NCBI GenBank assembly: GCA_033765345.1
Contig: JANRIC010000136.1
Coordinates: 4,576-68,575 of the forward strand
Direction of reading: 5' to 3'
Source: JANRIC01 sp033765345
GTDB taxonomy: Bacteria > Bacteroidota > Bacteroidia > Cytophagales > Microscillaceae
DNA: 64,000 nt
Shown here piece after piece: positions 25,688 through 34,893 of the stretch. Under the pieces are notes generated by a model. The model did not search any database, had not been told where the DNA came from, and saw only the letters and a program-made list of their open reading frames with translations. Numbering within the stretch: position 1 is the stretch's first letter; every line of letters starts with the position of its first letter. Both the position numbers and the translations under genes were made by a program.

Positions 25688-27007
25688 ATGAAAAAATGTA
25701 TTTTTAGGATTTTATGTCTTTGTTTTTTACCGGCTTGTCTTCCCTTGCCCAGTAGCAATTCGGGTTTGGAAAATACCAGCCTACCTGTATTCAAAACAGA
25801 AGATTTGAATTATAGCCCTTCCGTAAAAACGGTGCTGTTCTACCCCGAAGCTTCTCGGCAAGAGCAAAGTGGTATACTAAAGCCTCCGGTGATTTTTTTA
25901 AACCAAAGCAATCCTTTAGTGCTTGAGTTTGACGACCTCGATGAAGAAATCTATGACTATCGCGCCAAAATCATTCATTGTAACTTCGACTGGACTGAAT
26001 CCCTGCTCAATGACATTGAATTTATCAATGCTTTTAATGATTTTCAGATCCGAGATCGACAATTATCATTTAGCCAACGAGTTCCTTTTGTGCATTATAG
26101 ATTTGTAGTTCCCAAACTCAAAATAAGCGGCAATTATGTGATCAAAATTTATCGAAGTACAGATGAAAACGATTTGGTACTCAGCCGGCGTTTTGTGGTG
26201 TACGAAAACCAGGTCAGCATTCAGCCTCAGGTCAGATTCTCCAATAAGCCCAGTGAAAGGGATAAAAACCAGCAAATAGAATTTACCATCAATTATTCCA
26301 ACTATCCTCTCAGCAACCCACGGGACGAAGTAAAAGTGCTTATTCGCCAAAATTACCGATGGGACAATGCCCTTCGAGATTTGGTACCCACCAGTATTCG
26401 AGAGTTTGAAAAAGTGTTGGAATACAATCATTTCAACTTGGAAAACAACTTCAAGGGTCTGAATGAATTCAGGAGATTTGACATCAAAAGCATTCGATTT
26501 CTTGGCTTTCAGGTAGCAAATCTGGATGTGACCGATAGCCTTGTGCGTGCGGATTTGTATCAAGATCAGCCCCGTGCTGAAAAACCTTATATCCGACAAA
26601 ATGACAGCAATGGTGGTTTTTATATCTATCAATACGAAACCGGACAGGGTACTTTGGAGGCAGAATACGTCAAGGTTACCTTCTCGATAAAGTCCGAAGA
26701 GCCACGTACCCGCCCGGTGTATGTTTTGGGTAAATTCAATGGATGGATTGCTGGAGAAGATAATAGAATGCGCTATCAAGAATCAAAAGAAATCTATAGC
26801 GCAGAAATGTGGGTCAAACAAGGAGATTATGATTATGTTTATGCAGAACTAGACGAAGAGAAAAATATTTGGGATTTTTCATATTTCGAGGGAGCTTTTC
26901 AGGAGACCGAAAACGATTACGATGTTTTGGTATATTATCGACCAATCGGAGCACGCTCCGATTTGGTCATTGGTTATAAGGATTTTAACTCCAATACCTC
27001 TCGATGA
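25688..27007 (+). CDS. Type IX secretion system plug protein (DUF5103 family)
   Basis: The 439-residue exported protein has an N-terminal signal with a possible lipobox (CLCFLPAC). The first domain (DLNYSPSVKTVLFYP...NPLVLEFDDLDEE, YRAKIIHCNFDWTESLLNDIEFINAFND) is the hallmark of the DUF5103/T9SS plug family, followed by the second conserved domain and a CBM-like strand set (VYVLGKFNGWIAGEDNRM). Plug caps the periplasmic side of the SprA translocon when no cargo is engaged. Four T9SS cargo proteins lie in this window, so the system is clearly in use. It is convergent with the Cas6 gene. Confidence 0.88.
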   Translation: MKKCIFRILCLCFLPACLPLPSSNSGLENTSLPVFKTEDLNYSPSVKTVLFYPEASRQEQSGILKPPVIFLNQSNPLVLEFDDLDEEIYDYRAKIIHCNFDWTESLLNDIEFINAFNDFQIRDRQLSFSQRVPFVHYRFVVPKLKISGNYVIKIYRSTDENDLVLSRRFVVYENQVSIQPQVRFSNKPSERDKNQQIEFTINYSNYPLSNPRDEVKVLIRQNYRWDNALRDLVPTSIREFEKVLEYNHFNLENNFKGLNEFRRFDIKSIRFLGFQVANLDVTDSLVRADLYQDQPRAEKPYIRQNDSNGGFYIYQYETGQGTLEAEYVKVTFSIKSEEPRTRPVYVLGKFNGWIAGEDNRMRYQESKEIYSAEMWVKQGDYDYVYAELDEEKNIWDFSYFEGAFQETENDYDVLVYYRPIGARSDLVIGYKDFNSNTSR

Positions 27008-27078
27008 ATGATGAGTTAAACAACTTGAGAAAGTCTTTTTATCTCATGGAGAATTAACTCTTAGTCAATTTGTCAACA

Positions 27079-27885
27079 TCAATAATTCTGAGCTGAAGGC
27101 AATTCATAGACCTCGGTTCTTTTTACGGGGTCAATGTTAGCCAGGTCAAGCATACCAAAGCCTTTGTGGGTATAAGCTCCCAAACCACACTGAAATACAA
27201 ACTCCTGAACCCTTGAAGTGGCATAAAGCACAAAGGGAAAGGTATAGCCGCGTAGTTCGTATTTGGTCTTACCTTCGGTAATGGTATAAATCCGGGCAAA
27301 CTTTTTATCGTCCTTTTTAATTTTCTTCAAATAAACCTGATCCGGTACAATTTGGAATTTAAAAAACGATTGTATTTCTTCGGCTGAATAATAACCACTT
27401 TCCTCCATTCTTGACATAGTCATTTCATACATCAGATCTGAGAAGAGGTCGGCTTCTGGAGTTACAAATTTTTTGGCATAATAGCTATCCAATTCAGGAT
27501 TGACCAGTACGAGAGGAGAAATACATACATATTTCACTTCTTCGCCCAATTCGGGAGAGCTTTCCTTCTCAACCAGTTCAGGTATTAACCAAAGTTGATG
27601 TATCTGAATTTCATCCTTTTGAAAAAGTTTACCCAACAGATACTGTACAAATTTTTCGTGAAAACTTGAAATCACCAGAGTCACTTTTGAAGAATAAAAG
27701 TGTAGTCCTTGCCTGCTGATTTTGGTCTGCCCTTTAAGCCCTGAAAAGTTAAATAAGTTATAGGACTTAAATTCATTGTCTTCCGACTCAATTGTTTCAC
27801 GAATCAACTGAGCTAATAAATGCTGGTGGTGGAAAGGCACATATCCTCCCCGATTTTTTACCCTAAAAACAATTCTTACCCTCAC
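27079..27885 (-). CDS. cas6: Orphan CRISPR-associated endoribonuclease Cas6-like protein
   Basis: The 268-residue protein matches the Cas6 double-RAMP layout. The N-terminal ferredoxin-like half begins RVRIVFRVKNRGGYVPFHHQHLLAQLIRE, with a histidine cluster (His19, 20, 22) near the first helix, where the general base usually lies. The C-terminal half ends with the RNA-binding glycine-rich loop GLGAYTHKGFG (234-244). Cas6 cuts CRISPR repeat RNA to make guides. No repeat array or other cas gene is visible within the window, so it is a lone copy, acting on a distant array or another RNA. Confidence 0.82.
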   Translation of the reverse strand: MRVRIVFRVKNRGGYVPFHHQHLLAQLIRETIESEDNEFKSYNLFNFSGLKGQTKISRQGLHFYSSKVTLVISSFHEKFVQYLLGKLFQKDEIQIHQLWLIPELVEKESSPELGEEVKYVCISPLVLVNPELDSYYAKKFVTPEADLFSDLMYEMTMSRMEESGYYSAEEIQSFFKFQIVPDQVYLKKIKKDDKKFARIYTITEGKTKYELRGYTFPFVLYATSRVQEFVFQCGLGAYTHKGFGMLDLANIDPVKRTEVYELPSAQNY

Positions 27886-28647
27886 GTCATTTTTTCTGTT
27901 TAGTTACCAATAAAAATAATTATCCATTGACTTTACTGAATTGACCTAAAAATCAGCGAATCGTCACACATAGCATTCAATTTTTTTTTACAATAACTAA
28001 TTGATTTTTTATTTGTTGCAAAATCTCCAAACTTAAAGTGAGCATTTCATCAGAGAAAGCTTAGAATTGTCTGATTTGACTCCTGAATTTACAAAGATTC
28101 TTCAAAAGAGTTATAGGTAATATATTCCTTTGAAAATGTCAAATCCGGCGTTTATATATCCTCTAATTATTGCCATTTCCAGGAATTTTTGGCAAAGTCC
28201 TTTTGGCAAATCTTTAAAAATTCTCCTATTTTGATGATTTTGGAAGTTAAAAAAGACTCAATGAGGTACGTACTCCTGATTTTTTAAGACAATTTGTTAC
28301 AATTTAGTTGCTATTTATCAATTAAGCCTACAATCTTACATACTTTTTTTTAAAAAAGAAATAGGCTTTATTCATAAAACACAAGAAAAAGGTTTTTATT
28401 TTAAAGTTACAAGTATAAAAGACACGCTTATTCCCATTCAAACACCGAATTATTACATAAACATATCTACATCTTTTTTTTACAACAAAAATTGAGCATT
28501 ATTCGTTGTTTTCACTTATGAATGTAAGAAAAAAGTCTTTATTAACATTGAATTTTTGGGTTTCTTGTCTTAAAATTACGATTTATAAAATACCCTATTA
28601 AATCTTAGGTTTTTAAATTAAATTCTTGACAGATTTTTCTAATTAAC
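27886..28647. other. 762-bp AT-rich spacer without a recognised gene
   Basis: The stretch between the divergent Cas6 and SiaC-family genes has no open frame worth calling, no tRNA-like sequence and no regularly spaced repeats. A weak inverted pair AAGCCTA/TAGGCTT lies at 28324-28368. It must hold both promoters but no clear TAnnTTTG element was found. Confidence 0.6.
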
Positions 28648-29037
28648 ATGCAAAATATTATCATTGAAGAAACTGAAAATACGCCTGCTATCCATTTTGA
28701 TTTCCAAAATGGAGAATTTGAGATTCGCGGGGTTTCGTTCCCGGAGTATGCCAAAGAGTTTTATGAGCCGATTCTGGAAGCACTCCGCGAATACACAGCT
28801 CACCCTTTGGTGTTCAAGACTAGGCTTACTTTTAAGTTTACGTATTTTAATACAGGCACTAATTCATTTATCACCGATTTGATGAAAGAATTAGAAAGGA
28901 TTACAGACCTTGAAGGATATCAAGTAGAAGTAATTTGGTATTATGAGGAAGATGACGAGGATATGAAGGAACTAGGAGATTATTTCGAATCGCTTACCAA
29001 TCTTCCGGTCAAATTTGTTGAATGTGAAGAAATGTAA
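28648..29037 (+). CDS. SiaC-family regulatory phosphoprotein (DUF1987)
   Basis: The 129-residue protein matches the DUF1987/SiaC family from end to end: TPAIHFDFQNGEFEIRGVSF, PENxxEFYEPxLxxL as PEYAKEFYEPILEAL, and FKFTYFNTGTNSFITDL, in which the phosphorylated serine/threonine of SiaC lies. SiaC is controlled by a kinase/phosphatase pair and binds a diguanylate cyclase in Pseudomonas. No such partners are adjacent here, so the regulatory target is unknown. Confidence 0.88.
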   Translation: MQNIIIEETENTPAIHFDFQNGEFEIRGVSFPEYAKEFYEPILEALREYTAHPLVFKTRLTFKFTYFNTGTNSFITDLMKELERITDLEGYQVEVIWYYEEDDEDMKELGDYFESLTNLPVKFVECEEM

Positions 29038-29124
29038 AGAAATACACCCTTGGTTTTTTCTCATTTCTCTTCTAAATTTCCAGTCAATAAAGCATTCATT
29101 CTCCCAGCATTTTTATTCTTACAA

Positions 29125-29153
29125 GCTCGGTTTTTATGCAAAAAAAACCGAGC
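29125..29153. terminator. Shared terminator between convergent siaC-like and ychF genes
   Basis: The stem GCTCGGTTTTT pairs with AAAAACCGAGC around a short loop, with T and A runs that suit both directions. It ends 9 bp before the ychF stop. Confidence 0.8.
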
Positions 29154-29161
29154 CTCAAAGC

Positions 29162-30259
29162 TCAGACATTGAATCTGAAGTGCATGATATCGCCGTCTTC
29201 TACAATATATTCTTTACCTTCTACGGCTATTTTTCCGGCATCTTTACAGGCTGTTTCGGTTTTGTAGTGTTGGTAATCTTTGATTTTGATTACTTCAGCC
29301 CGGATGAACCCTTTTTCAAAATCGCTATGAATGACTCCTGCTGCTTCAGGGGCTTTGGCACCTTTGCGAACCGTCCAGGCTCGCACTTCTTTGACACCAG
29401 CCGTAAAGTAGGTAATGAGGTTCAAGATTTCGTACGATGCCCGAATAAGTCGATTCAGTCCGGACTCTTCCAATCCATATTCGGCCAGAAACTCTGCTTT
29501 TTCTTCTTCTTCGGTGAGTTCAGCTATTTCAGCTTCCAGGGCGGCACTCACCATGACTACCTGTGCTCCTTCGGCAGTAGCGACTTCCTTGAGGGCTTTG
29601 ACAAAATCATTTCCGGTATGAATGGAAGCCATATCTACATTCGCCACATAGATTACTGGTTTGATGGTTAGCAAATTTAAATCACTGATCAGTGTTTTAT
29701 CCTCTGGGCTTAGATCGGCGTGGCGGGCATTTTTACCGCTTTCTAGAGTTTCTTTGACGTTTTTGTACACATCAAACGTTTTTTTGGCATCTTTATCGCC
29801 GCTGTTGGCAATTTTACGCACACGTTCAATGCGTTTATCTACGGATTCCAGGTCTTTGATCTGTAGCTCAGTATCGATGACTTCTTTATCGCTGACAGGG
29901 TCTACCTTTCCGTCTACGTGTACAATATTGGGATCATCAAAGCAACGGACAACGTGGATGATGGCATCTACTTCGCGAATATTTGCCAAAAATTGATTCC
30001 CAAGCCCTTCCCCTTTGCTAGCTCCTTTGACCAGTCCGGCAATATCCACAAACTCGATAATGGTAGGTACAATTTTTTCAGGGTGAACCAGCTCTGCCAG
30101 GATATTCAGGCGTTTATCCGGCACGGATACCACGCCTACATTTGGTTCAATTGTGCAAAAGGGATAATTGGCCGATTCGGCCTTGGCACTGGAAAGTGCA
30201 TTAAACAAAGTAGATTTACCGACATTTGGCAAGCCTACAATACCGCATTTCAAACCCAT
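29162..30259 (-). CDS. ychF: Redox-regulated ATPase YchF (OLA1 family)
   Basis: The 365-residue Obg-family P-loop protein binds ATP rather than GTP and associates with ribosomes. Visible features are the G1 motif GLPNVGKSTLFNALSSAK at the N-terminus, FCTIEPNVGVV, the G3 DIAGLVKGASKGEGLGNQFL and a coiled-coil insertion. The C-terminal TGS domain includes FTAGVKEVRAWTVRKGAKAPEAAGVIH (in parts) and ends FRFNV. The start at 30259 (MGLKCGIVGLPN) fits the family; the longer frame to 30382 overlaps the next gene and is rejected. Confidence 0.96.
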   Translation of the reverse strand: MGLKCGIVGLPNVGKSTLFNALSSAKAESANYPFCTIEPNVGVVSVPDKRLNILAELVHPEKIVPTIIEFVDIAGLVKGASKGEGLGNQFLANIREVDAIIHVVRCFDDPNIVHVDGKVDPVSDKEVIDTELQIKDLESVDKRIERVRKIANSGDKDAKKTFDVYKNVKETLESGKNARHADLSPEDKTLISDLNLLTIKPVIYVANVDMASIHTGNDFVKALKEVATAEGAQVVMVSAALEAEIAELTEEEEKAEFLAEYGLEESGLNRLIRASYEILNLITYFTAGVKEVRAWTVRKGAKAPEAAGVIHSDFEKGFIRAEVIKIKDYQHYKTETACKDAGKIAVEGKEYIVEDGDIMHFRFNV

Positions 30260-30312
30260 AATACAATTTAAATTTTGAATTAATTCTTCTACATTTAGAA
30301 ATCCAGAGATCA

Positions 30313-31434
30313 TCAAAGGTGTTTTTCCTTGTGAGTTCGGAAAATGTAATACTGCCGATAGCCCACATTCAACTCTAGCCAAGAGACTTTCAAAATAGTA
30401 TACACAGGAATAGCTGTGATCATTCCCAAAGCTCCTGCAATCGCTGCACCCGCAAAGATACTAATAAAAATCTCGAGTGGATGGGCTTTAACGCTTTTTG
30501 AGAAAATAATCGGTTGAAGTAGGGCATTGTCAATCATCTGGGCAACGGCAAATACCGAAGTGACTTTAATCATTAAAAAAATATAATCACTCAGTGCAAC
30601 AGCAGCACTCGGGGTAGAAATAACGACAATGATTCCAAAAATATATCCTAATGCCGGACCCAGATAAGGAATCAGATTGATTAAAGCAGCAAATACGGCA
30701 ATGGTCAGGGCATACCTGATTTCTAAAATCGCCAAACCCAAAGCCATAATGGTAAATAAAATGCCCACCTGTAGAAGCAAGCCAATCAGATAATTAGACA
30801 ATAATTTCTCGATTTTATAAAAAGTGGTCACTACTACCTCAAAATACGCATTGGGAATCATCGCCAACATACTTCGACGAATAATCCCTTTTTCGTACAA
30901 AAGAAAAAAAGTGATAAAACTTACGGATAAAAAATAAACAAAGATTTTACCAGCAAAGCCCAACATATACCCGAAAAACTCCCGGATACGCGAACCAGTA
31001 TCTTTTGAATTGGCTCCCAGAAACTGATTCTCCAGATTTTCTCTGATAAAGCCTGGGTGGATGTCTTCTGCCCTGAAATGATCGATAATATAATTTTCTA
31101 CCAGCGTAATATCATCCCTTATTTCAGCAGAAAGCACCTCATAATCAATACTTTGCAAAACGTGAATCTGATCAACAATCAATGGAACAAACAAAAGGAT
31201 AAACATCAGGGGAACAGTTGCCAGGATTAAAAAAGAAATAATCACTGCCAAAATACGAGGTATTTTGATTCTGAAAATTTCAAAATTATCCACATAATCT
31301 GTAATAGGGCGGATAATCGTAGCAATAACTGCTGAAATGATCACATACAGGACAAGCTCCGAAAAAAACCACACAATCAGTCCGATAAATACGATCACAA
31401 GAAAGATATTAAGTACAAATCTTTGGCTAAACAT
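30313..31434 (-). CDS. AI-2E family transporter (TqsA/PerM-like)
   Basis: The 373-residue membrane protein has about eight transmembrane helices with the family's spacing: two or three N-terminal helices, a soluble loop (QIHVLQSIDYEVLSAEIRDD) and a C-terminal helical bundle. The conserved LINLIPYLGPALGYIFGIIV and DNALLQPIIFSKSVKAHPLEIF are present. Family members export signalling molecules such as autoinducer-2 or act as cation exchangers; the substrate is not determinable. It lies 53 bp upstream of ychF on the same strand and is preceded by a terminator after the DUF3276 gene. Confidence 0.9.
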   Translation of the reverse strand: MFSQRFVLNIFLVIVFIGLIVWFFSELVLYVIISAVIATIIRPITDYVDNFEIFRIKIPRILAVIISFLILATVPLMFILLFVPLIVDQIHVLQSIDYEVLSAEIRDDITLVENYIIDHFRAEDIHPGFIRENLENQFLGANSKDTGSRIREFFGYMLGFAGKIFVYFLSVSFITFFLLYEKGIIRRSMLAMIPNAYFEVVVTTFYKIEKLLSNYLIGLLLQVGILFTIMALGLAILEIRYALTIAVFAALINLIPYLGPALGYIFGIIVVISTPSAAVALSDYIFLMIKVTSVFAVAQMIDNALLQPIIFSKSVKAHPLEIFISIFAGAAIAGALGMITAIPVYTILKVSWLELNVGYRQYYIFRTHKEKHL

Positions 31435-31460
31435 AGGGCTTGGAGTTAGATCATAAAGCG

Positions 31461-31497
31461 AAATAAAAAACTCTTGATGTAAACACCAAGAGTTCTT
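31461..31497 (-). terminator. Intrinsic terminator after the DUF3276 gene
   Basis: The stem AACTCTTG/CAAGAGTT has a 10-nt loop and, on the minus strand, is followed by a run of six T residues. It separates the DUF3276 gene from the AI-2E transporter gene. Confidence 0.8.
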
Positions 31498-31519
31498 TTA
31501 AAATCTTTGCTAAAACTAT

Positions 31520-31849
31520 TTAATCCCACTGTAGATTATCTTTTTCAGAGTCTTCAAAGTTGTTTTCTTCTTCGTCAAACTGAGAAAAATCAAAATCAGG
31601 CATCAATTCAGACTTCACGTGTTGAACAGTATCTTTTAAAGCTTCTATAAATTTGTCAAAATCTTCTTTGTATAAGAAGATTTTATGCTTTTCATAAAAA
31701 TACCCTTCATCTTTGTATCGTCTTTTGCTTTCTGTGATTGTTAAATAATAATCATTCGAGCGCGTAGATTTTACATCGAAAAAATACGTTCTCTTCCCCG
31801 CTCTTACTCTTTTAGAGTATAGTTCTACTTTTTCTTTGTTATCGTCCAC
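31520..31849 (-). CDS. DUF3276 (PUR-alpha-like) nucleic-acid-binding protein
   Basis: The 109-residue protein is of the PUR/DUF3276 family, widespread and near universal in Bacteroidota. It reads VELYSKRVRAGKRTYFFDVKSTRSNDYYLTITESKRR (in parts), then FYEKHKIFLYKEDFDKFIEAL, the Whirly-like beta-beta-beta-beta-alpha PUR repeat, with an acidic tail. The family binds RNA or DNA; a Borrelia homologue regulates gene expression. It is monocistronic here, bounded by a terminator. Confidence 0.92.
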   Translation of the reverse strand: MDDNKEKVELYSKRVRAGKRTYFFDVKSTRSNDYYLTITESKRRYKDEGYFYEKHKIFLYKEDFDKFIEALKDTVQHVKSELMPDFDFSQFDEEENNFEDSEKDNLQWD

Positions 31850-32004
31850 TGTCCTATTAAATTTGAGTTAATCCTGGGGTAAAATTATAACATAAATCTC
31901 TAGTAACAAAAGACTTTTGGTAATAAAATTGTTATTTTAACAAAATTATTTAATAATTTTGAATATCAAGTGAAGCCAAAGACGAAGCTCATTCAGCACA
32001 TTTT

Positions 32005-32736
32005 ATGAATTATAAAGCACTGTTCTCTCTTTTGTTATTCCTATTTTTATATACTGATATTCAGGCACAATACGGACCAGGCTTTAAAGAAACAGGGGTA
32101 ATTTCTTACTTTACCGACAAAGTAGCCGACCGTACCACTGCCAATGGTGAAAAATTTGACAACGAAGCCCTAGTAGCTTGTCATAATCAAATACCTTTTA
32201 ATAGCAAGGTGAAGGTAACCAATCTGGCCAACGGCAAATCGGTAATCGTAAGAATCAATGACCGCGGCCCTTATGCCTATGGAAGAATTATGGATATTTC
32301 AAAAGCAGCCGCTAAAAAAATTGATCTGATCTTAACCGGAATCGCCAAAGCTCAAATCGAGGTAATTCCTGAAAAAGAAAAACAACCCATTCTGGCTGAG
32401 GAAGAGCCTGATACCAAAACTCCGGTCAAATCAGAAAGCAACTACCAAGTAGGAAAAACTTACAGCCGCTGGGGAACAGTCCGCGAACCCAAAGGATATG
32501 GTGTACAAGCAGGCGGTTTCACCAATATCAATGCAGCTTTAGAATTTTGTAAACTCTTAAAAGACAAAGGTCTTGAAGAAAATAAACTTTTCATTCAGGT
32601 CGTATTGCGTGAAGGAGCAAAGTTTTTTAAAATCATAGTCGGAGAATTTGCAACAGCTCTTGAGACCTCCGACCTCAAAGAAGATATCCGAAAAAAGACA
32701 GGACAAACTTGTTTTACCACTACCCATCTTAAATAA
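32005..32736 (+). CDS. RlpA-like septal ring lytic transglycosylase with SPOR domain
   Basis: The 243-residue exported protein has a signal peptide (LFSLLLFLFLYTDIQAQ), then a double-psi beta-barrel (about 25-115: GVISYFTDKVADRTTANGE, KVTNLANGKSVIVRINDRGPY, RIMDISKAAAKKI). That domain cleaves naked glycan strands. The C-terminal SPOR domain (about 160-240: YGVQAGGFTNINAALEFCKLL) binds denuded peptidoglycan at the septum. It is followed after 13 bp by the DUF58 gene on the same strand. Confidence 0.92.
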   Translation: MNYKALFSLLLFLFLYTDIQAQYGPGFKETGVISYFTDKVADRTTANGEKFDNEALVACHNQIPFNSKVKVTNLANGKSVIVRINDRGPYAYGRIMDISKAAAKKIDLILTGIAKAQIEVIPEKEKQPILAEEEPDTKTPVKSESNYQVGKTYSRWGTVREPKGYGVQAGGFTNINAALEFCKLLKDKGLEENKLFIQVVLREGAKFFKIIVGEFATALETSDLKEDIRKKTGQTCFTTTHLK

Positions 32737-32749
32737 ATTTTATCCTTCT

Positions 32750-33679
32750 ATGGCAAAAAGAGATTTTAGTATCAGTAACCTCAAACAGGTTCGAGAGTTC
32801 GGCAACATTGAGTTTTTGGCCAAACAATTGGTGGAAGGTTTTATCACTGGCCTACACCGCTCCCCTTTTCACGGTTTTTCGGTAGAATTTGCCGAACACC
32901 GCCTTTATAACACCGGAGAAAGTACCCGCCACATCGACTGGAAAGTGTATGCCAAAACAGACCGGCTGTTTATCAAACGTTATGAAGAAGAAACCAACCT
33001 GCGTTGTCAGGTTTTGCTCGATATTTCTTCCTCGATGTATTATCCGCAAGAGTCTAACGGTAAGCTGACTTTCAGCATTTTAGCGGCTTCTGCCCTCGCT
33101 TATATGCTCCAAAAACAACGAGATGCCGTAAGTTTGTGTACTTTCCACGATGAAATCGAGCTGCATACCCAGACCAAATCTACCCCTTCACATATTCATA
33201 AACTTTTTGTAACCCTTGAAAATTTATTAAAATCCTCAGACCAAAAAAGAGGCAAAAAAACCTCAGTCGCCGAAACGATCCACAAAATCGCCGATAAGAT
33301 CAGCCGACGTTCTCTGGTGATTATTTTCAGTGATATGTTTGATAATTCTGAAGACTCCGAAAACCTATTTTCTGCTCTTCAGCATCTCAAGCACAATCAA
33401 CACGAGGTGTTGCTTTTTCACGTAAATGATAAAAAAACCGAAGAAGAATTTGATTTTGAAGAAAGACCCCACGAATTTATAGACCTCGAAACAGGCGAGC
33501 GGGTCAAACTTCAACCCTCTGAAATCAGGGATTTTTATCAGCAAAAAGTCAAGGAATACTACAAATCTCTCAAGCTCAAATGTGGGCAATACAAAATTGA
33601 CTTTATCGAGGCTGATATCAAACACGGCTTCGATCAGATTTTATACGCTTACCTCGTCAAAAGAAGCAAGATGAAATAA
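32750..33679 (+). CDS. DUF58 domain protein with MIDAS-like motif
   Basis: The 309-residue cytoplasmic protein is of the DUF58 family. Signature segments are FSVEFAEHRLYNTGESTRHIDWKVYAKTDRLF (in parts), the von Willebrand-like metal site VLLDISSSMYY (DxSxS), and LVIIFSDMFD. These proteins usually accompany MoxR ATPases and TPR/vWA membrane proteins, as in aerotolerance operons; no moxR gene is adjacent here. The ATG at 32750 gives MAKRDFSISNLKQVREFGN, the normal N-terminus; a longer frame overlaps rlpA and is rejected. Confidence 0.92.
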   Translation: MAKRDFSISNLKQVREFGNIEFLAKQLVEGFITGLHRSPFHGFSVEFAEHRLYNTGESTRHIDWKVYAKTDRLFIKRYEEETNLRCQVLLDISSSMYYPQESNGKLTFSILAASALAYMLQKQRDAVSLCTFHDEIELHTQTKSTPSHIHKLFVTLENLLKSSDQKRGKKTSVAETIHKIADKISRRSLVIIFSDMFDNSEDSENLFSALQHLKHNQHEVLLFHVNDKKTEEEFDFEERPHEFIDLETGERVKLQPSEIRDFYQQKVKEYYKSLKLKCGQYKIDFIEADIKHGFDQILYAYLVKRSKMK

Positions 33680-33702
33680 TAGACATCAGAATTTAGTCTT
33701 TA

Positions 33703-34740
33703 TCAGGAAAAAACTTCGTTGTGTTGCTCCATGACGCGGATAAAAGTAGTGCGTTTGGTCAATTCTTTTAGCCTGGAAGCTCCTACATAAGTGCAGGTAG
33801 AGCGTATCCCACCCAGGATATCCTGTACAGTAGTAGTCACAGGGCCTCGATAAGCCACTTCTACGGTTTTACCTTCTGAAGCACGGTATTCAGCCACTCC
33901 TCCGGCGTATTTATCCATCGCCGTAGAAGAACTCATTCCATAAAAAAGTTTGTATTTTTTACCATCTCGCTCTATCAGTTCTCCGGCACTTTCATCATGA
34001 CCCGCAAACATCCCTCCTAGCATCACAAAATCCGCTCCCCCTCCAAAGGCTTTGGCCACATCGCCCGGAGTTTTGCAGCCTCCATCAGAGATAATTTGCC
34101 CGCCAAGCCCGTGCGCTGCATCGGCACACTCGATAATGGCCGAAAGCTGCGGATAACCCACCCCAGTTTTGATACGAGTGGTACACACCGAACCAGGGCC
34201 GATGCCTATTTTGATCACGTCAGCACCTGAAAGCAAGAGTTCTTCTACCATTTCGCCAGTAACTACATTGCCTGCAAAGATTACTTTATCGGGGTATTTT
34301 TCCCTTACTGCTCTGACAAACCTGACAAAATGCTCTGAATAACCGTTGGCCACATCAATACAGATAAAACGTAACATGGGGAACTCTCGCAGGATGAGCC
34401 CCAGTTTTTCGGCATCTGCCTGGCTGGTACCTGTGCTGAGGGCGATATATTCAACCATATTTTCATCATGATTTCGAATAAAGGTATTCCAAGCATCAAG
34501 AGAATAATGCTTATGAATGGTTGTAAATAGCCTGTTTTCAGCAAGTACCTTGGCCATTTCAAAAGTGCCGACGGTGTCCATATTGGCAGCAATCACTGGG
34601 ATACCTTCCCAATCAGAAGCTCCGTGAAGGAATTTGAATCTACGAAGCAGGCTCACCTCTGAGCGAGATTTGAGGGTAGATCGTTTGGGTCGGATCATTA
34701 CATCTTTGAAGCCCAGTTTGATGTCAGTTTCTATACGCAT
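33703..34740 (-). CDS. guaC: GMP reductase
   Basis: The 345-residue TIM-barrel enzyme converts GMP to IMP with NADPH. It has the GuaC-type N-terminus (DIKLGFKDVMIRPKRSTLKSR) without the CBS domains of IMP dehydrogenase. The catalytic loop is IGPGSVCTTRIKTGVG with Cys186, the position known from other GMP reductases, and the C-terminal flap GGIRSTCTYVGASRLKELTKRTTF matches. Length is standard. It is convergent with the DUF58 gene and divergent from the dipeptidase gene. Confidence 0.95.
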   Translation of the reverse strand: MRIETDIKLGFKDVMIRPKRSTLKSRSEVSLLRRFKFLHGASDWEGIPVIAANMDTVGTFEMAKVLAENRLFTTIHKHYSLDAWNTFIRNHDENMVEYIALSTGTSQADAEKLGLILREFPMLRFICIDVANGYSEHFVRFVRAVREKYPDKVIFAGNVVTGEMVEELLLSGADVIKIGIGPGSVCTTRIKTGVGYPQLSAIIECADAAHGLGGQIISDGGCKTPGDVAKAFGGGADFVMLGGMFAGHDESAGELIERDGKKYKLFYGMSSSTAMDKYAGGVAEYRASEGKTVEVAYRGPVTTTVQDILGGIRSTCTYVGASRLKELTKRTTFIRVMEQHNEVFS

Positions 34741-34893
34741 AAAAATAAAAAGCTTAGTACATTCAAATCTATGGTTTAATCCTCAAATATCCAACCGACT
34801 CTATGTGAAGAAATCTATAAGGAATGAACCTGATTTACAATTATTCGATTAAATTGGGGCAGTATTTGAATAAATAAAATGATTTAAATATAT

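Noticed and set aside
27886..28647. Search for a CRISPR array next to cas6
   Set aside because: No repeat of 25-40 bp recurs in this spacer or anywhere else near the gene.
29015..29671. Plus-strand frame of 218 codons opposite ychF
   Set aside because: Its residues are Phe/Cys-rich, as expected for the antisense of a conserved gene, and ychF motifs lie on the minus strand.
30260..30382. Longer N-terminus for ychF
   Set aside because: It overlaps the AI-2E transporter gene and precedes the universally conserved N-terminal P-loop start of YchF.
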